From Euonymus europaeus (lineage: Eukaryota > Streptophyta > Magnoliopsida > Celastrales > Celastraceae): a stretch of 64,000 bases of DNA. A program made the translations under genes and the position numbers. Each line of letters begins with the position of its first letter. The stretch's first letter is position 1. Shown piece after piece: positions 1 through 11,109 of the stretch. The stretch covers positions 19,859,555 to 19,923,554 of the forward strand of contig OY756963.1 of assembly GCA_963580455.1 (NCBI GenBank). Reading direction: 5' to 3'. The notes beneath the pieces were generated by a model that saw nothing but the letters and a program-made list of their open reading frames with translations, searched no databases and was not told the DNA's origin.

Positions 1-1576
1 TTTTTTTGGTTTCTATTTTCGGAGATGGTGATGGACGGTTGAGATTGGATTGTTTTATTGTAAATATTATTACTGCTGATTATAGAATCTTTTATTCATG
101 GCATTATTTTTCCTTATTTTGATCTGTTGAGTTTAATTATGTTATTCTAAGATTGGGGCAGAATTCAAGAATTTACCTTATTCCGACCCTATTCAGTTCA
201 TGGGTTATAATGTAAGTTGCGGGTTATGTAGCCCAATAATAAGAGCAGGAGGTTTTTTATGCTGTCCATTAAAGAATGACTCACCAGCGTTGAGCATAAA
301 AAACGTGTCATTAACGTTACTCGAATTTGACCATCAAAACACGCTAACAGACATATTATTACTCTCATTTAATGACCACACTCTCATCTCAGCACTGGGC
401 CATATGCCCCGAATTTTTCAAGTAGTGGTATTTAATTTCAATACCATTAAATCTAATTTTGTAATAAACTCAAAGACAAGAACATGAAAATGAAACGATG
501 TCATGTTTCGTTTGTGGCCAGCTGGAAGGAGTTGTAGGTCTTCCTTTTGTCCTTTCTCATGTTAATATTACACTTTTTGTGAAGATGTCACATGGTAACA
601 GATATTTATGTACGAAAATGATTCATGTTATGTGATGCAGGGGTTGGGGGTGGTCGGGTGGAGTATTGGGGTGTTTGTTTAAGAACACCCATTTTTCTTA
701 TCTGGTTTCTTTTACTAAATTTCAATCTGGCTCATTGTGATTCGTAAACGTGCATAGGCTCTCGCAGGAAGTTGAGGATAGATAAAATATACGCAGATTT
801 TATCATCACATAATATGTGAAAAAATTATTTTAAGAAATTGAATATGTCATCTTTAAATTGCACCATAATAACTATTCCAGTGCATTATCACTATCATAG
901 ATATAATACAATATCACTCATGATAATATTAGGTAAAATAACTTGTAGCCACCATCTTTCAATGTGTGTAGTAATAGAAACATGAACCCGAACCAAGCAT
1001 GGTGGTTTCTTTAACTCCTTGTGATTACATTTCACAAGCATTTGCAAATTCTAATATCCTATATAATACATATAAATATAGGTTCTAAATTTAACTATTA
1101 AAACAAAATGGGCTAAATCCGACAGATAGCCCTCCTGGTTTTGGCCATTTCTAGATACACCCTAGTAGTTTCGGGAGTTTGAGAAACATCCCCTTGTACT
1201 TGGGTCACTCCGACTTGGCAAAGGGTATTCAGCTGGGAGCCATCAATCAATCTCTACTTAATGTATTTGCATTCTGATATACAAAAGAAGAGTACGCAAA
1301 CAAGTAAAATCACTGTTATAACTTTGTGTAGCCTCCCTTATCTTTGCTAAATTAGTGAAATAAACACAGTTCAACGAAATTTATGTCAAATGCCGAGGCT
1401 AAACATGCTGAACCTGAACTCCAATATGTTTTTTTTAACAACAATAATAATAATAATTTTTTTTTAAAAAAGACCCTCCTACAAGACAAAATAAACTATT
1501 CATTGATCCTCAATGAAATGGATATTATACCGGATATTATGAAGTGTTCTGAGATGATTTAGGACCACCTCTGCTC
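1..1576. other. Intergenic, no gene seen
   Basis: I see no supported coding region here. The stretch is AT-rich with only short open frames that match nothing I recognise. A short hairpin (GGTGTT pairing with AACACC around 689-709) is present. Around 1120-1240 there is a more GC-rich block with loosely repeated phrases of the kind common in decayed plant repeats; I cannot assign it to a family. The right end, just below 1577, is the 3' flank of the lipoyl synthase gene. Confidence 0.6.
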
Positions 1577-4464
1577 CTACAACGGTGGCAATGTGTTTGC
1601 CATTTGTTTCACCATTGTTTGAACAAATAGCTCCCCTGCCCTGTATGAGGAACGAACCTGAGAAAAAAAATGCACGAGGATGATCTTGTGAGCTTCTTTT
1701 ACACATATCCATAAGTACTGATAGTATTAGTAATAGATGAAAACTCATGGTTAGCCAATGCTCAATTTGGTCAACTGCAAAAAGGCTATAATAGCAGGAA
1801 TGCAGGATAATGATCTCAACAAACCCGATGACCATCTGCATGAGCATAAACACCTGCAATAAACAAACGGATCTACTAGTAAATTAAAGACTAAAGTTCA
1901 GAAAGAGCTTTACCAGGGGACCACTGGCGACATAACGAAATCCAATAGACTCTCCGTACTCCTTCCAGAAGGCGAACTTCTCAGGGGTAACATACTCCTT
2001 GACAGTCAAATGTAATGGAGTTGGCTGAAGCAGAAACAAAAGAGTCAACTTCGGCTGCTGGCCCTATGATTTTTGAGTAATAGGACTATTGGAATGCCTG
2101 ATCTACCATGCTTGAAAAACTTTTGGCTATATTGATATCGCAGTATGTAAAACACTGTAGATACTTTCTCATATTTTTCTCTTAAAAGGGGGCGGAAAGC
2201 AAGGGAGTAAACACCACCTAGATATGAACATACAGAAGGACCAACCAAACAATATCTGTAAACCCCAAACTGGGAAGTATAAGGCTAAAGCGATTCTTTC
2301 TAAAGAGACTCTGAGGTCTTAATATAAAAATGAAAAATAAAAGATACACCACAGGCTAAATGGAACATTCAAAATTTCAAAATACTGAATTTGCACATAC
2401 TATTACTATACCTGCAGATACTGTCCCAGCGTCAGAATGTCAACATCTATGGCCCTTAAATCGGCCATGGCTTCCTTCAACTCATCATCAGTTTCTCCAA
2501 GACCCAACATTATAGAAGTTTTTGTTATCATCCCCGCCTTGCTGACCTTAGCATGTTTTAGAACAGATAAACTTTGTTCATACCTGTATTACAACTGCAA
2601 ATTAGAACCACACGTAGCATTACAAGAATATTTGGAGGACATGAGAACCCTTGAAAATTAATTCCTGCGACCTAACTCCAAAAAAATGGCTGTCATGTTG
2701 TTAACCTCATCATTCCTACAATGAGATTTACCAATTTTATTCTCAACTTATCAATCTACTTTGATTAGGTTTGTTTTGCACAAAAACTACTTCAGTGTTA
2801 CAAAGAACGGATTCAGTCAAATTCTTAGTTAGGGTTTTAGTATGCATAAAATATCCCTCTCAAGCATTGATACTCCATACTACAGCCTATACAATCTACT
2901 GATATTTTTTTTAAAAAAAATCAAGGCATAGAGAAAGTTAGTTCAATTCAGATTTAAATCACTAGAACCAAATATCAAAGCATAACAGTATCCAGCTAAT
3001 TCCAAAATCAACTCACCCAGCCCGAGGATCTCTGACAATTCGCTGGAGTCGCTTCACAGTTTCAACGTTGTGAGCAAACACATCTAATCCTGAGTGTACC
3101 AAGGTATCTACAGCCTTTAAATCACCTCGAAAATCAGAAGTTAAACACTCTACCATTATCTCAGGCTTGAGCTCCTGCAGTAGCAGAAATATATGGTCTG
3201 ATCAAATTTGTCAAAACCACCTGTAAGTTTTGGACATAATTCAGTGCCATATAAAGAGACATATAGACCTTCATAGCTTTGACAGTCTGAGCAAAATGTC
3301 CACTTCCACCATCAGGTAGATCATCACGATCTACACTCGTCAGAACAATATAATCCACTCTACAAAACCATAAAGCACGAATTTGAAATAATAAAATTGT
3401 ATTTCTAACCATTAAGGAGATTTCATTTTATTTTTTGAATGAAACATTTCTAAACAATGAGCATTCATAGGACAAAAGCAAAGGGATGGGATGTATTTGA
3501 TATGCATTTAAATACGCTAGCTCACAAACATATGAATTGAGAAAAACAAGCATTACAATCAGAAAGAAATCAGAACTCTTGCAATCACCATGAGACAAAG
3601 AAGCACAGGATAAAAATATACAATGTCCTTATCAGTGCTTCAATCTACAAAGAAAACATAAAATACAAAAGCAAGTATTTGAAAGAGATAATTAAAAGGA
3701 CTTGTAGTCATTCTTGGTGAAATAAATCCGTCTTTAGATCATCACTTCTTATACTGCAGCAGGAAAGCCTTCTTCACAAAAATATGATTAATTTTTTTAG
3801 CATAAAACAAATGAGGGATTGGGAGATTTTAATCAAAATTACTAGTAAATACAGAAGGGAAGATACCCCCAACTTGCAATGGCCTTGGCAGTGTTTTGGG
3901 GTTCCATTGGGTCAGGTGGTCCAGGGTTTCTGCTGGTTTTGACAGCGCAAAATCTACAACCGCGAGTACAAGTATCCCCCAGAACCATGATCGTCGCAGT
4001 CGCAATACCATCGCCGCCTCCATTCCAACACTACAGGTAATTCAAAAGATTTTGCGTAAACATGAGAAAAAAGTGAACAATGCGCAAAGAAATCTAAAAT
4101 GAGAGACCTCTCCAATGTTGGGGCACTGTGCTTCCTCGCAGACGGTGTTGAGTTTCAGGCGCGAGAGAGAGTCCTTCACCTCCTGAAACCTGCGTCCCTG
4201 AGGCGCTTTCTGCCTTAGCCACTCAGGCTTCTTCACGTTGGGATCTCTGCCTGTGTACGGACCCATTCCTCCCGGATAAGGCACCTTCTTCTCTCCCGAT
4301 TCCATCAGTTCCCCGGCAGCCGGAAGCGGCGTCGGCGACGAAAATGACGACGACACATTGATGGTATTCGGGGACGATTCACATCGTATCGTCGTTGTCA
4401 GGGGAGATTTGGGGAGTGAGAATGAAATCGAAGGATTTGAAATTGCAAAATATTGGCTCCTCAT
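1577..4464 (-). CDS. LIP1P: Lipoyl synthase, plastidial (7 exons)
   Basis: Radical-SAM enzyme that inserts two sulfurs into protein-bound octanoyl groups to make lipoyl cofactor, here for the plastid pyruvate dehydrogenase complex. Exons on the minus strand: 4464-4108, 4030-3867, 3359-3269, 3174-3017, 2583-2412, 2024-1914, 1657-1577. All introns are GT-AG and phases close to a 377-residue protein, normal for the family. Visible motifs: the auxiliary cluster cysteines C109, C114 and C120 ([12 protein letters not shown]), the radical-SAM cysteines C140xxxC144xxC147 (CTRGCRFC), and the C-terminal RSSY motif near residue 353. Residues 1-60 are Ser/Thr-rich with few acids, like a chloroplast transit peptide, which with the [23 protein letters not shown] segment fits the plastid rather than mitochondrial paralog. 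The start at 4464 is the only ATG giving a transit peptide in this frame. No damage seen. Confidence 0.95.
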
Positions 4465-5408
4465 TTTACAATCCTACCACAATCTAGAGACCTGCGATAG
4501 AATTCTTGTTCGTCGCCGGCCGAAACATGTATTTCCCTCTTGCTAACAATAAATTATCCGGCGAGAGAGGGCTTTGATATCTCCGTCCATACTTAATTAA
4601 TTAAAAATTATGTTTATTTTTCAACTAATTTTGTCTTGGTAGTTAAACTAATCAGCTGTGCCACGATTTATCATATATAAATTTGCAACAAAAAAATAAT
4701 AATAATAATTCAAATTGGAAGCATAAATGATATGAAATATGATTATCCAAATTTTATGAAAAGTTTTTAGGAAATTTGTAATTGTAAAAAATTATAGTAA
4801 TTAATGCTTGTATTATCATCTTCTTATATTACTTAAAAAATAATTACCGAGTAATATGGTTAGAATTTTTATTACTTTGAATTGAAATATAGTATTTGAA
4901 GAATTTGTGATGTTTCAACATGCCATGTCGGATGATTTATGAACTATATAGTCCTAAATTATTAAATATTAATCATTTCTATGTGACAATTTATATGCAT
5001 GCATAATTGAGCCATTAAATTACCTCCATTTGAAGAAATTTTTGACATGCGTATTTTTATTTATTGAATTACATATTCATTTTGATTGACCAATGAGAAA
5101 AGTATGAAGCTCTTGATTTTTCATGTCAAATGTGGTGTAGTGTATATAAAGCACCAATTTATATATTTCGGGAGAGGATTGAGGAGAGATCAACTCGGTT
5201 ATGCCACATCAACGAGAATCAACAACAATTATTTCCTTAAAAAAGTCCTAGAAGAAGAACTAGTAGGCAAAGGAGTTTTAGAATCCAAGGAGGCAGATCC
5301 TCACAAAAAAAAGAAGAGCGAAAATGATCGCTCCACTAAATTTATAAGGGAGATGAGATGAGATGTGGAGGGAAGTGAATTTTCCGTGTTTTCAAAATCA
5401 CCTCGATC
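4465..5408. other. AT-rich intergenic, no gene seen
   Basis: Upstream side of the lipoyl synthase gene, so 4465 onward holds its 5' UTR and promoter, but I see no clear TATA element at a convincing distance. Beyond about 4600 the sequence is very AT-rich. The open frame at 5086-5361 has lysine-rich low-complexity content and no recognisable motif, so I do not call it a gene. Confidence 0.55.
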
Positions 5409-5445
5409 AAAAGCATGCGTTTTTTTTTTATGATAACAACTCATA

Positions 5446-6397
5446 GATTAATTAGAACCAATAAAGTCTTGGAATACAAATTGAGATACTTCATGAGGAC
5501 ACTCTATGAAAAACAAATCTTGCTCCTGCCTAATAGCAAGCTGGGCTAATTCATGTGCAACCACGTTGGCTTCGCGGCGAACATGATGTACCTCTGACGA
5601 TCTAAAACACTGAAGCAGAGATTGAATCTAATTCATGTGCAACCACGTTGGCTTCGCGGCGAACATGATGTACCTCTGACGATCTAAAACACTGAAGCAG
5701 AGATTGAATCGAAACCACAATCACCCCATAAGGGAGACAATTATGAGACGATGTCAACACATGGGAGACCACCGTCAAGGAGTCAGATTCAAGCATGATA
5801 TTAGTGAACCCACAATCCAAGGCAAATTCAAGTCCGGCTAACATGGCTGCAGCTTCACCCTGGCAAACATCCGTGCATCGTGATCCTCGGATCATCGCCG
5901 CTCCCATCACAGCACCTTGATGATCACGCAACACTACCCCTATACCCAGTTTTCCATTCTTCACCGCTGCATCAGTATTTATCTTTATAAATCCAACTGC
6001 TGGCCTTGACCAGTGAATTACCAACTATGGAGCATCTGCCCTTAAGAACCCTTTCTGGACCCGATCATTAGCCAGTTCAAAATCTGAAAGTAACACTGTT
6101 GCGGCGGAAATCACTTTGCTCGGAATAAAACAGGTACCTTCGAAAACAACTTGATTCCTATTAAACCATAATAACCACAAACAGGCAGCAACCATTTTCA
6201 TCTCACTGATAGTGGCTCTCAACTGGAACCTTCCAAACCATTCGGTAAACCTCTCACCTACCTGAAAATTTATAACCCCAGTAAAGTTTAAATTTGACCA
6301 CACTCGGACTGCCATGTTACATTCAAAAAAAATATGAGTCACACACTCCAACTCCTCACCACAAATAGGACATTCCAACGGGACTCCAATACCCGAA
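5446..6397 (-). pseudogene. LINE pol remnant: zf-RVT plus RNase H
   Basis: 3' end of a plant LINE polyprotein, not functional. Reading from 6397 downward, a reverse-transcriptase zinc-binding motif (CPICGEELECVTHIFFEC, about 6380-6325) is followed by a linker with the typical WLLWFNRNQVVFEG block. A TAG at 6025-6027 then interrupts the frame, after which an RNase H domain continues in the same frame (KINTDAAV, EAAAMLAGLEFAL, LESDSLTVVSH, then the VRREANVVAHEL motif), keeping all its usual acidic residues. An 82-bp tandem duplication (5546-5709) then throws the reading into another frame and stops it at 5602; the original C-terminus (AQLAIRQEQ ... ending in IGSN and a stop near 5446) is still visible beyond the duplication. 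Confidence 0.88.
5546..5709. repeat. 82-bp perfect tandem duplication in LINE RNase H
   Basis: Bases 5546-5627 are repeated exactly at 5628-5709. The unit length is not a multiple of three, so the duplication breaks the RNase H frame. Both copies look identical, so the event is young or was conserved by chance. Confidence 0.95.
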
Positions 6398-7472
6398 AAA
6401 AGCATGCGTTTAGTCACATATTCATCCGAATAATCAGATTGCTCGTGTAAAAGGATGGGGATTGTGATAATATCAAAAATATCCTTTATTAGTGTTACAA
6501 CACGTGGCTTGTTGACACACCAAGATGCCGAGCTTATATATTACAAGGTGTCGAATATTCTCCCATCGATCGAGCTACTAATCAAGGCACATTCAAGGTA
6601 CCAAATTGTACAAACTACACCAAAGGAGCACCATTGTGGTAACCCTAGGTGACCTAAAACTGAACTATCCATGATCAGATAAAAGGGGGCCTCCACGCCA
6701 GATAGTCTATGAACCTGCAACTAATGATTACTTGCACAAGAGAGAGCTCATAGCTGACGAGCACTCTCAATTTCTTGATAAGACTCGAACTCACTTGAGT
6801 ATCAGAGAGTCCTTTGAGGATCAACCCGTAGTCCTATAGCACACTCTTTTCTTGTATAGATCACAAGGAAATAGTCGAATTTTAGACGTCATGAAATAAG
6901 TTACAAGATATGAATATAACAAGTCGAACATGATGTGGTTATATATTGAGAGCAAACGCCTGGGTTGTGCCACTTTATTAAATATTTTAATAGCCATGAT
7001 CACTTCCAATACTTTTACCTATGTCTATTTCATCTTGTGTTAAATTAGGATAAGAGAGTCAAAATAGAATTAGATTTTTTTTAGTAATTATATTAACTTA
7101 ATTTAAAAATAACATTTATCAAAAAAAAATTGACATAAATATTTATCACAATTTTAATATTCAATAAGGAGCCACATGACGCAGGGCGCGTTTTCGTTTC
7201 ATTATTGTCATATAGAGGTATCACTAACCCTAATCTATGATTAATTACTAACAATTAATAAAATTAATATACGGATTAAATATTCAGATATTATCTTTTC
7301 TTTATACATATTCGACCTCTCCTCAATGTCAGTTTTTCCAATAAGTGTCCATTGTTTGGTTTTCTTCGGCAAGTTAAACAATTTTTGGCTGATTCCTTCT
7401 TCAAAACCAATTAATAAATATATAAACATTTGGTAATTAAAAAATTGATTTTCATGCAAATAATGCTTCAAG

Positions 7473-7748
7473 CGTTTTATAATTAAGTTCTTTTTTTTAA
7501 CAAAGGGAGGAGATTGAATTTCGAACTCGGGAATTGAGATTACATTCGATCCAGATCACTAACTGAACTATTTAAGATTCGTTTTATAATTAAGTCCTTT
7601 TTTTTATTCGGAGAATTGTGGATGGAGGGATTCAAACCTACTTCTTAGTGAAAGTGTCGATCCTTACATGCATAGTAATTGCCGCTCAATCGCATGCTCA
7701 CTTGCTATTAAAAGGGCTGAACTATTTAAGATTCGTTTTATGATTAAG
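7473..7748 (-). mobile_element. Two nested or adjacent tRNA-derived SINE-like insertions
   Basis: Read on the minus strand, two short units each end in an A-run of about eight (T-runs at 7491-7498 and 7598-7605) and each holds tRNA-promoter-like boxes. The first (about 7580-7490) has TAGTTCAGTTAGTGATCTGG as an A-box-like segment and GAGTTCGAAATTC as a B-box-like segment. The second (about 7716-7598) has GGTTTGAATCCC as B box and a degenerate A box. The 15-base CGTTTTATAATTAAG occurs at 7473-7487 and 7580-7594 and, with one change, at 7734-7748, as if shared target sequence were duplicated at each insertion. Family unknown. Confidence 0.6.
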
Positions 7749-8608
7749 ACCTTGGTACAAAGTATCTGTTTGTTTTCGAATCATCATTCTTAAATTCCTT
7801 AATTACTTACTATATTTATACAAAAAGTACTATGTGAGTATAATTAGCCAATAGTTTGCACGTGCCTACACCATTTCACTTTGTGGTTGTTTTTTCCTCC
7901 AAATGAGTAAAAATTGCCGAACTAAATACTTATGAACCAAAATCCAATTAATTAAACTTTGCTTGTTTAGTTTATCATCTCCGTTTGGATTTTTATTTTT
8001 TTTATTTTTTTAAATATATTTTTTTAAAGCGATTTCCAATAATATCTTATTTCTCGTGTTTTCTAAAATGATCCACCAAACGAATTTTTGAAACAATGAA
8101 AACAAAAAATATATGCCAAACGCTTTTGGTTGCCCATTGATTCGTTCCTGAAATTAAAAAAAAACTTAACATAATTGAGTTTCACACTACTTTGACGCAT
8201 AAAATGATTCATTCATTTTTAATTTATAATTTTGCAAATAAATATATTGTTTTTATAATCTTTACCATTTTCTCAGAACATCTAATTAAATTTATTGTGC
8301 ATGATATCTAAAATAATTTAGCGAATAATGAGCTCATAATACCTTGTTAGATAAAAAATAATTTGAATTCAAAGCCATCGTTTATTACAGTTTTATTATT
8401 TCTATTTCTACAGCTATTGACTTATTCCCCCACATTATACAAATTCTCGACTGGTTTACAAAGTTTATGATAATTTTAAGTAAATGCCAGCTTCTAAAAC
8501 GTGAATAAAACACTTAATAAAAGTCGTAAATAGTCTTTTTTATAATAAATATTCATTAATATTAATAGCAAAGATGTTAATTACAAGGAAATAGGCAATA
8601 GATGGGTT

Positions 8609-8641
<33 letters not shown>
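8609..8641. repeat. GA microsatellite
   Basis: About fifteen GA dinucleotides in a row inside AT-rich intergenic sequence. A shorter GA run with similar flanks lies near 8926-8942. Confidence 0.95.
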
Positions 8642-8646
<5 letters not shown>

Positions 8647-9126
8647 ATTATGCATTCATATACCAGACACAAATTCATTTCCACCATGGATGAAGAGGCC
8701 CAAAACGCACCTCATGAGTCATGACTAAAAGGCCAGCGGCAAATTAAAAACCCACAAAAGGGTTTCTCCGACAAGTTTGCACATCCCATATTATTCAGAA
8801 AAAACTAAGCAAAAAGGCATGAGTAAGTACTAACGGTGCAAGAGGAGAAAGAGGAGGAGGAGGAGGAGGAGTTGATCTCTACCTCGTCCGCCCCAAACGG
8901 CGCTAAAAATGGTGACTGGTAGATTGGTTTAGAGAGAGAACAGGATCGCTAATTATGAATTATTCATATATAGATGGGAGACAAAGCAACTTTATTAATA
9001 TCACACATTTTTTGTTTTCAAACTTGACAAAGTAAGAGAAAAGAACCATGGATCCAGATATCTAGCGATTTAGATATATTATTTATGTGGATGCTGTGAC
9101 ATGTAGCACTCCACTGCTATTGAGTT

Positions 9127-9686
9127 CTAGTTGTGGTTGCATTCACCGGAGCAAGAACCAATACATTTCTCCACTTCATCCACAGCTGCAAATCAAACGT
9201 TTACAAATCGAGCACATTCAGAAAAAATAATATTTAACGGTGAGAGGTATTATCTATTTTGGATCTAAGACTCGTACGGTTTTATCTTTAAAAAATCCTT
9301 TGAGATTTTGATCTACAATTATAAATATTTGAGCGCTTCAATGATTACACCTAAACGATGTATGATATAAGGTCTAAATGGAAAGAGAGAGGGTAGAGTG
9401 TGATGTTACCTGGATCGTGTTCAGAACTGATATTATTACAAGACGAGAAAGCACAACCGAGTTTACAGTAATTCAGAGAAGAAGCTTCGATGGTGCAGAT
9501 TTGGAGACAACCTAGATAACAGAACGAAGGAGCATTACCAAGTCGGGTACACAGTGGATAGCAGTTTGCGTAGCACTCTTTCGAAAAGAAGGCGGCATTA
9601 GAATGCTTTACAAGGACTAGCACCCAAAGTATGAAGCATGTCAACACAAGCGACTTGTTCGCTACGCTCTTGTCGTCTTTCATCAT
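9127..9686 (-). CDS. Thionin-like cysteine-rich secreted peptide (2 exons)
   Basis: Exons 9686-9410 and 9185-9127 join in phase across a GT-AG intron to give 111 residues. Residues 1-31 form a signal peptide: a lysine-containing start, a leucine/valine-rich core and an Ala cleavage region (HSNA). The mature part carries twelve cysteines, in pairs spaced CxxxC, including the YCKLGCA segment and a C-terminal CIGSCSGEC. That YCKLGCAxSxC ... SCSxxC pattern is typical of the plant thionin-like protein 2 family, small secreted peptides; a role in defence is known for true thionins but not shown for this group. No alternative family fits as well. The second exon was missed by simple open-frame reading because it is only 59 bases long. 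The start at 9686 sits about 95 bases below a TATA-like box. Confidence 0.85.
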
Positions 9687-9778
9687 TTACAATAAAATAT
9701 ATATAATATGTATTATATCTGTGTATGCATAGAGGTTCACACACACCCAATGCTGTGGCTATAGCTCTCCTTCTAGGG

Positions 9779-9786
9779 TTTATATA
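9779..9786 (-). promoter_or_regulatory. TATA box of thionin-like gene
   Basis: TATATAAA on the minus strand, about 93 bases before the ATG at 9686. That leaves room for a 5' UTR of roughly 60 bases if transcription starts about 30 bases downstream. Inferred from consensus and spacing only. Confidence 0.55.
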
Positions 9787-9789
9787 CAC

Positions 9790-11109
9790 AGAACTCGTGA
9801 TAACACCGAAGTTAGGTTTACCAATTTAGCCTTCAACTTCTTCGATCTCTCCTCAATTCGGTTTTTTGTTTGGTTTTGTTCGGAGTCTTATAAAATTATT
9901 CGGTTGATTCCTTTTTCAAAGCAAGTAATTAAATGCAGCTAATTAATTAAATAGATTAAGGTATAAAATGCTTCATCCATTTATAAATAGTTCGGAATTG
10001 TTAACTCTTTTCATTGAATAATTTTTAACGATTTTGTCTAATTTCAAACAATGAAGTGAATAATAAAACTAAGGTGGTCCAATTGAATATCAGTACATTG
10101 AAATATTGTCTCCGTATATGAAATTATCATGTACTTGTCAAGTATGTACGATTTGTGACAATATTTTAAAAATCAAATCGATTGACGGATAGTCAAAGAA
10201 TCGATTTTCCATTCAATTGAATGGACCTCTATATATATATATATATATTTGACAATCAGTCTGACCAGTCAGATTAAATTATGTAATTTTATGTTATAAA
10301 ATAAATAAATTTAGTTCGTTTGATTACTATTTAATTCCAAATTTTAAACCCTAAACATTACAATTTAAAGCTTAAATTATAAATTCTAAAAGTTAAATCC
10401 TAACTTCTAAACTTTAATATGTCATTTTAAAAAATTGATTTAACATGCATGATTTTTTAGTAAAATTGTAGCTAAAATTGGAGCCCCTCTCAACTCATTC
10501 TAACCTCTTCGATCAATACAATGTCAGGTTTTACAATAAAAGAGAAAAGATGAAATTATCAACTCAATGACTAGGGCTTGAGCTCACATATTCTTCTCAG
10601 TTGGAAAGGAAAAATATATGCTGAAATTTGATCCAATTTTGTGTTCCGAGTCTAATGACCAGAGTTTAAGTTCATATTGGATGTTAAAATGATAAACAAT
10701 TGATGTAAGCTTGTTATGGAGCAGTCATAAATGATACAGGGCTAAACGATCAATTTCATTGTAACATCGTATTCTATTGTAAAATTTATTATTCAATTGA
10801 AGTATGATATTTTATTGTAAATTTATAATGAAATACGATGTTACAATAAAATAAATTATTATGGAGTATTTAGGTTAAACCATATAACATTTTTCATTTG
10901 CTATAAGTTGGTTAATGAAAATAAGAAAATCTATTCCAGTTATTAAAATAGAACAATTAGAAAATCTAATTGAATTATTAAAATAGAACTAGTTTGAATA
11001 GGAAACCTGAGGGAAATGGATCATGTCTCTGTTTAATTGTGACATTATTAACCCAAATTTAAACTCACCCACTGCCACTAGTCAGAGCTCCCTCCCACTG
11101 CTCCCCTGA
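9790..11109. other. Intergenic, AT-rich, with a foldback sequence
   Basis: No coding region seen. Contains an AT dinucleotide run at about 10231-10250 and a roughly 90-base foldback (arms 10759-10773 and 10832-10846). The right end becomes C-rich just before the eIF2B delta start codon (CTCCCTCCCACTGCTCCCC), consistent with a 5' UTR. Confidence 0.6.
10759..10846. repeat. Small inverted repeat (foldback)
   Basis: The 15 bases TTGTAACATCGTATT at 10759-10773 are perfectly inverted at 10832-10846, with further imperfect pairing inside and outside. Could be a remnant of a miniature inverted-repeat element or simply a hairpin; no target duplication is clear. Confidence 0.6.

Larger units (their letters stand above)
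5409..6411 (-). mobile_element. 5'-truncated L1-type LINE insertion with target-site duplication
   Basis: A non-LTR retrotransposon fragment in minus orientation. The same 14 bases (AAAAGCATGCGTTT) occur at 5409-5422 and 6398-6411, as expected for a target-site duplication. The left copy runs directly into a T-tract (5420-5429) that is the element's poly(A) tail on the minus strand; the right copy abuts coding sequence cut in the middle of the reverse-transcriptase zinc-binding region, i.e. the element is 5' truncated. The body of about 970 bp carries the zinc-binding (zf-RVT) region followed by an RNase H domain, the order found at the 3' end of plant L1-like LINEs. Tail, truncation and flanking duplication together make the boundaries firm. 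Confidence 0.9.
6412..9126. other. Intergenic, AT-rich, contains SINE-like insertions and a GA microsatellite
   Basis: No host gene seen. The stretch holds the nested SINE-like insertions at 7473-7748, a GA microsatellite at about 8609-8640, a GGA run near 8849-8870, and a partial local duplication (about 8600-8665 resembling 8922-8972). The remaining short open frames (for example 6455-6652, 6821-7009, 7241-7471) show no recognisable motif. The last few hundred bases are the 3' flank of the thionin-like gene. Confidence 0.6.

Noticed and set aside
1120..1250. GC-richer block with repeating phrases near the left end
   Set aside because: It looks like a decayed dispersed repeat but shows no ends, boxes or coding content to name it.
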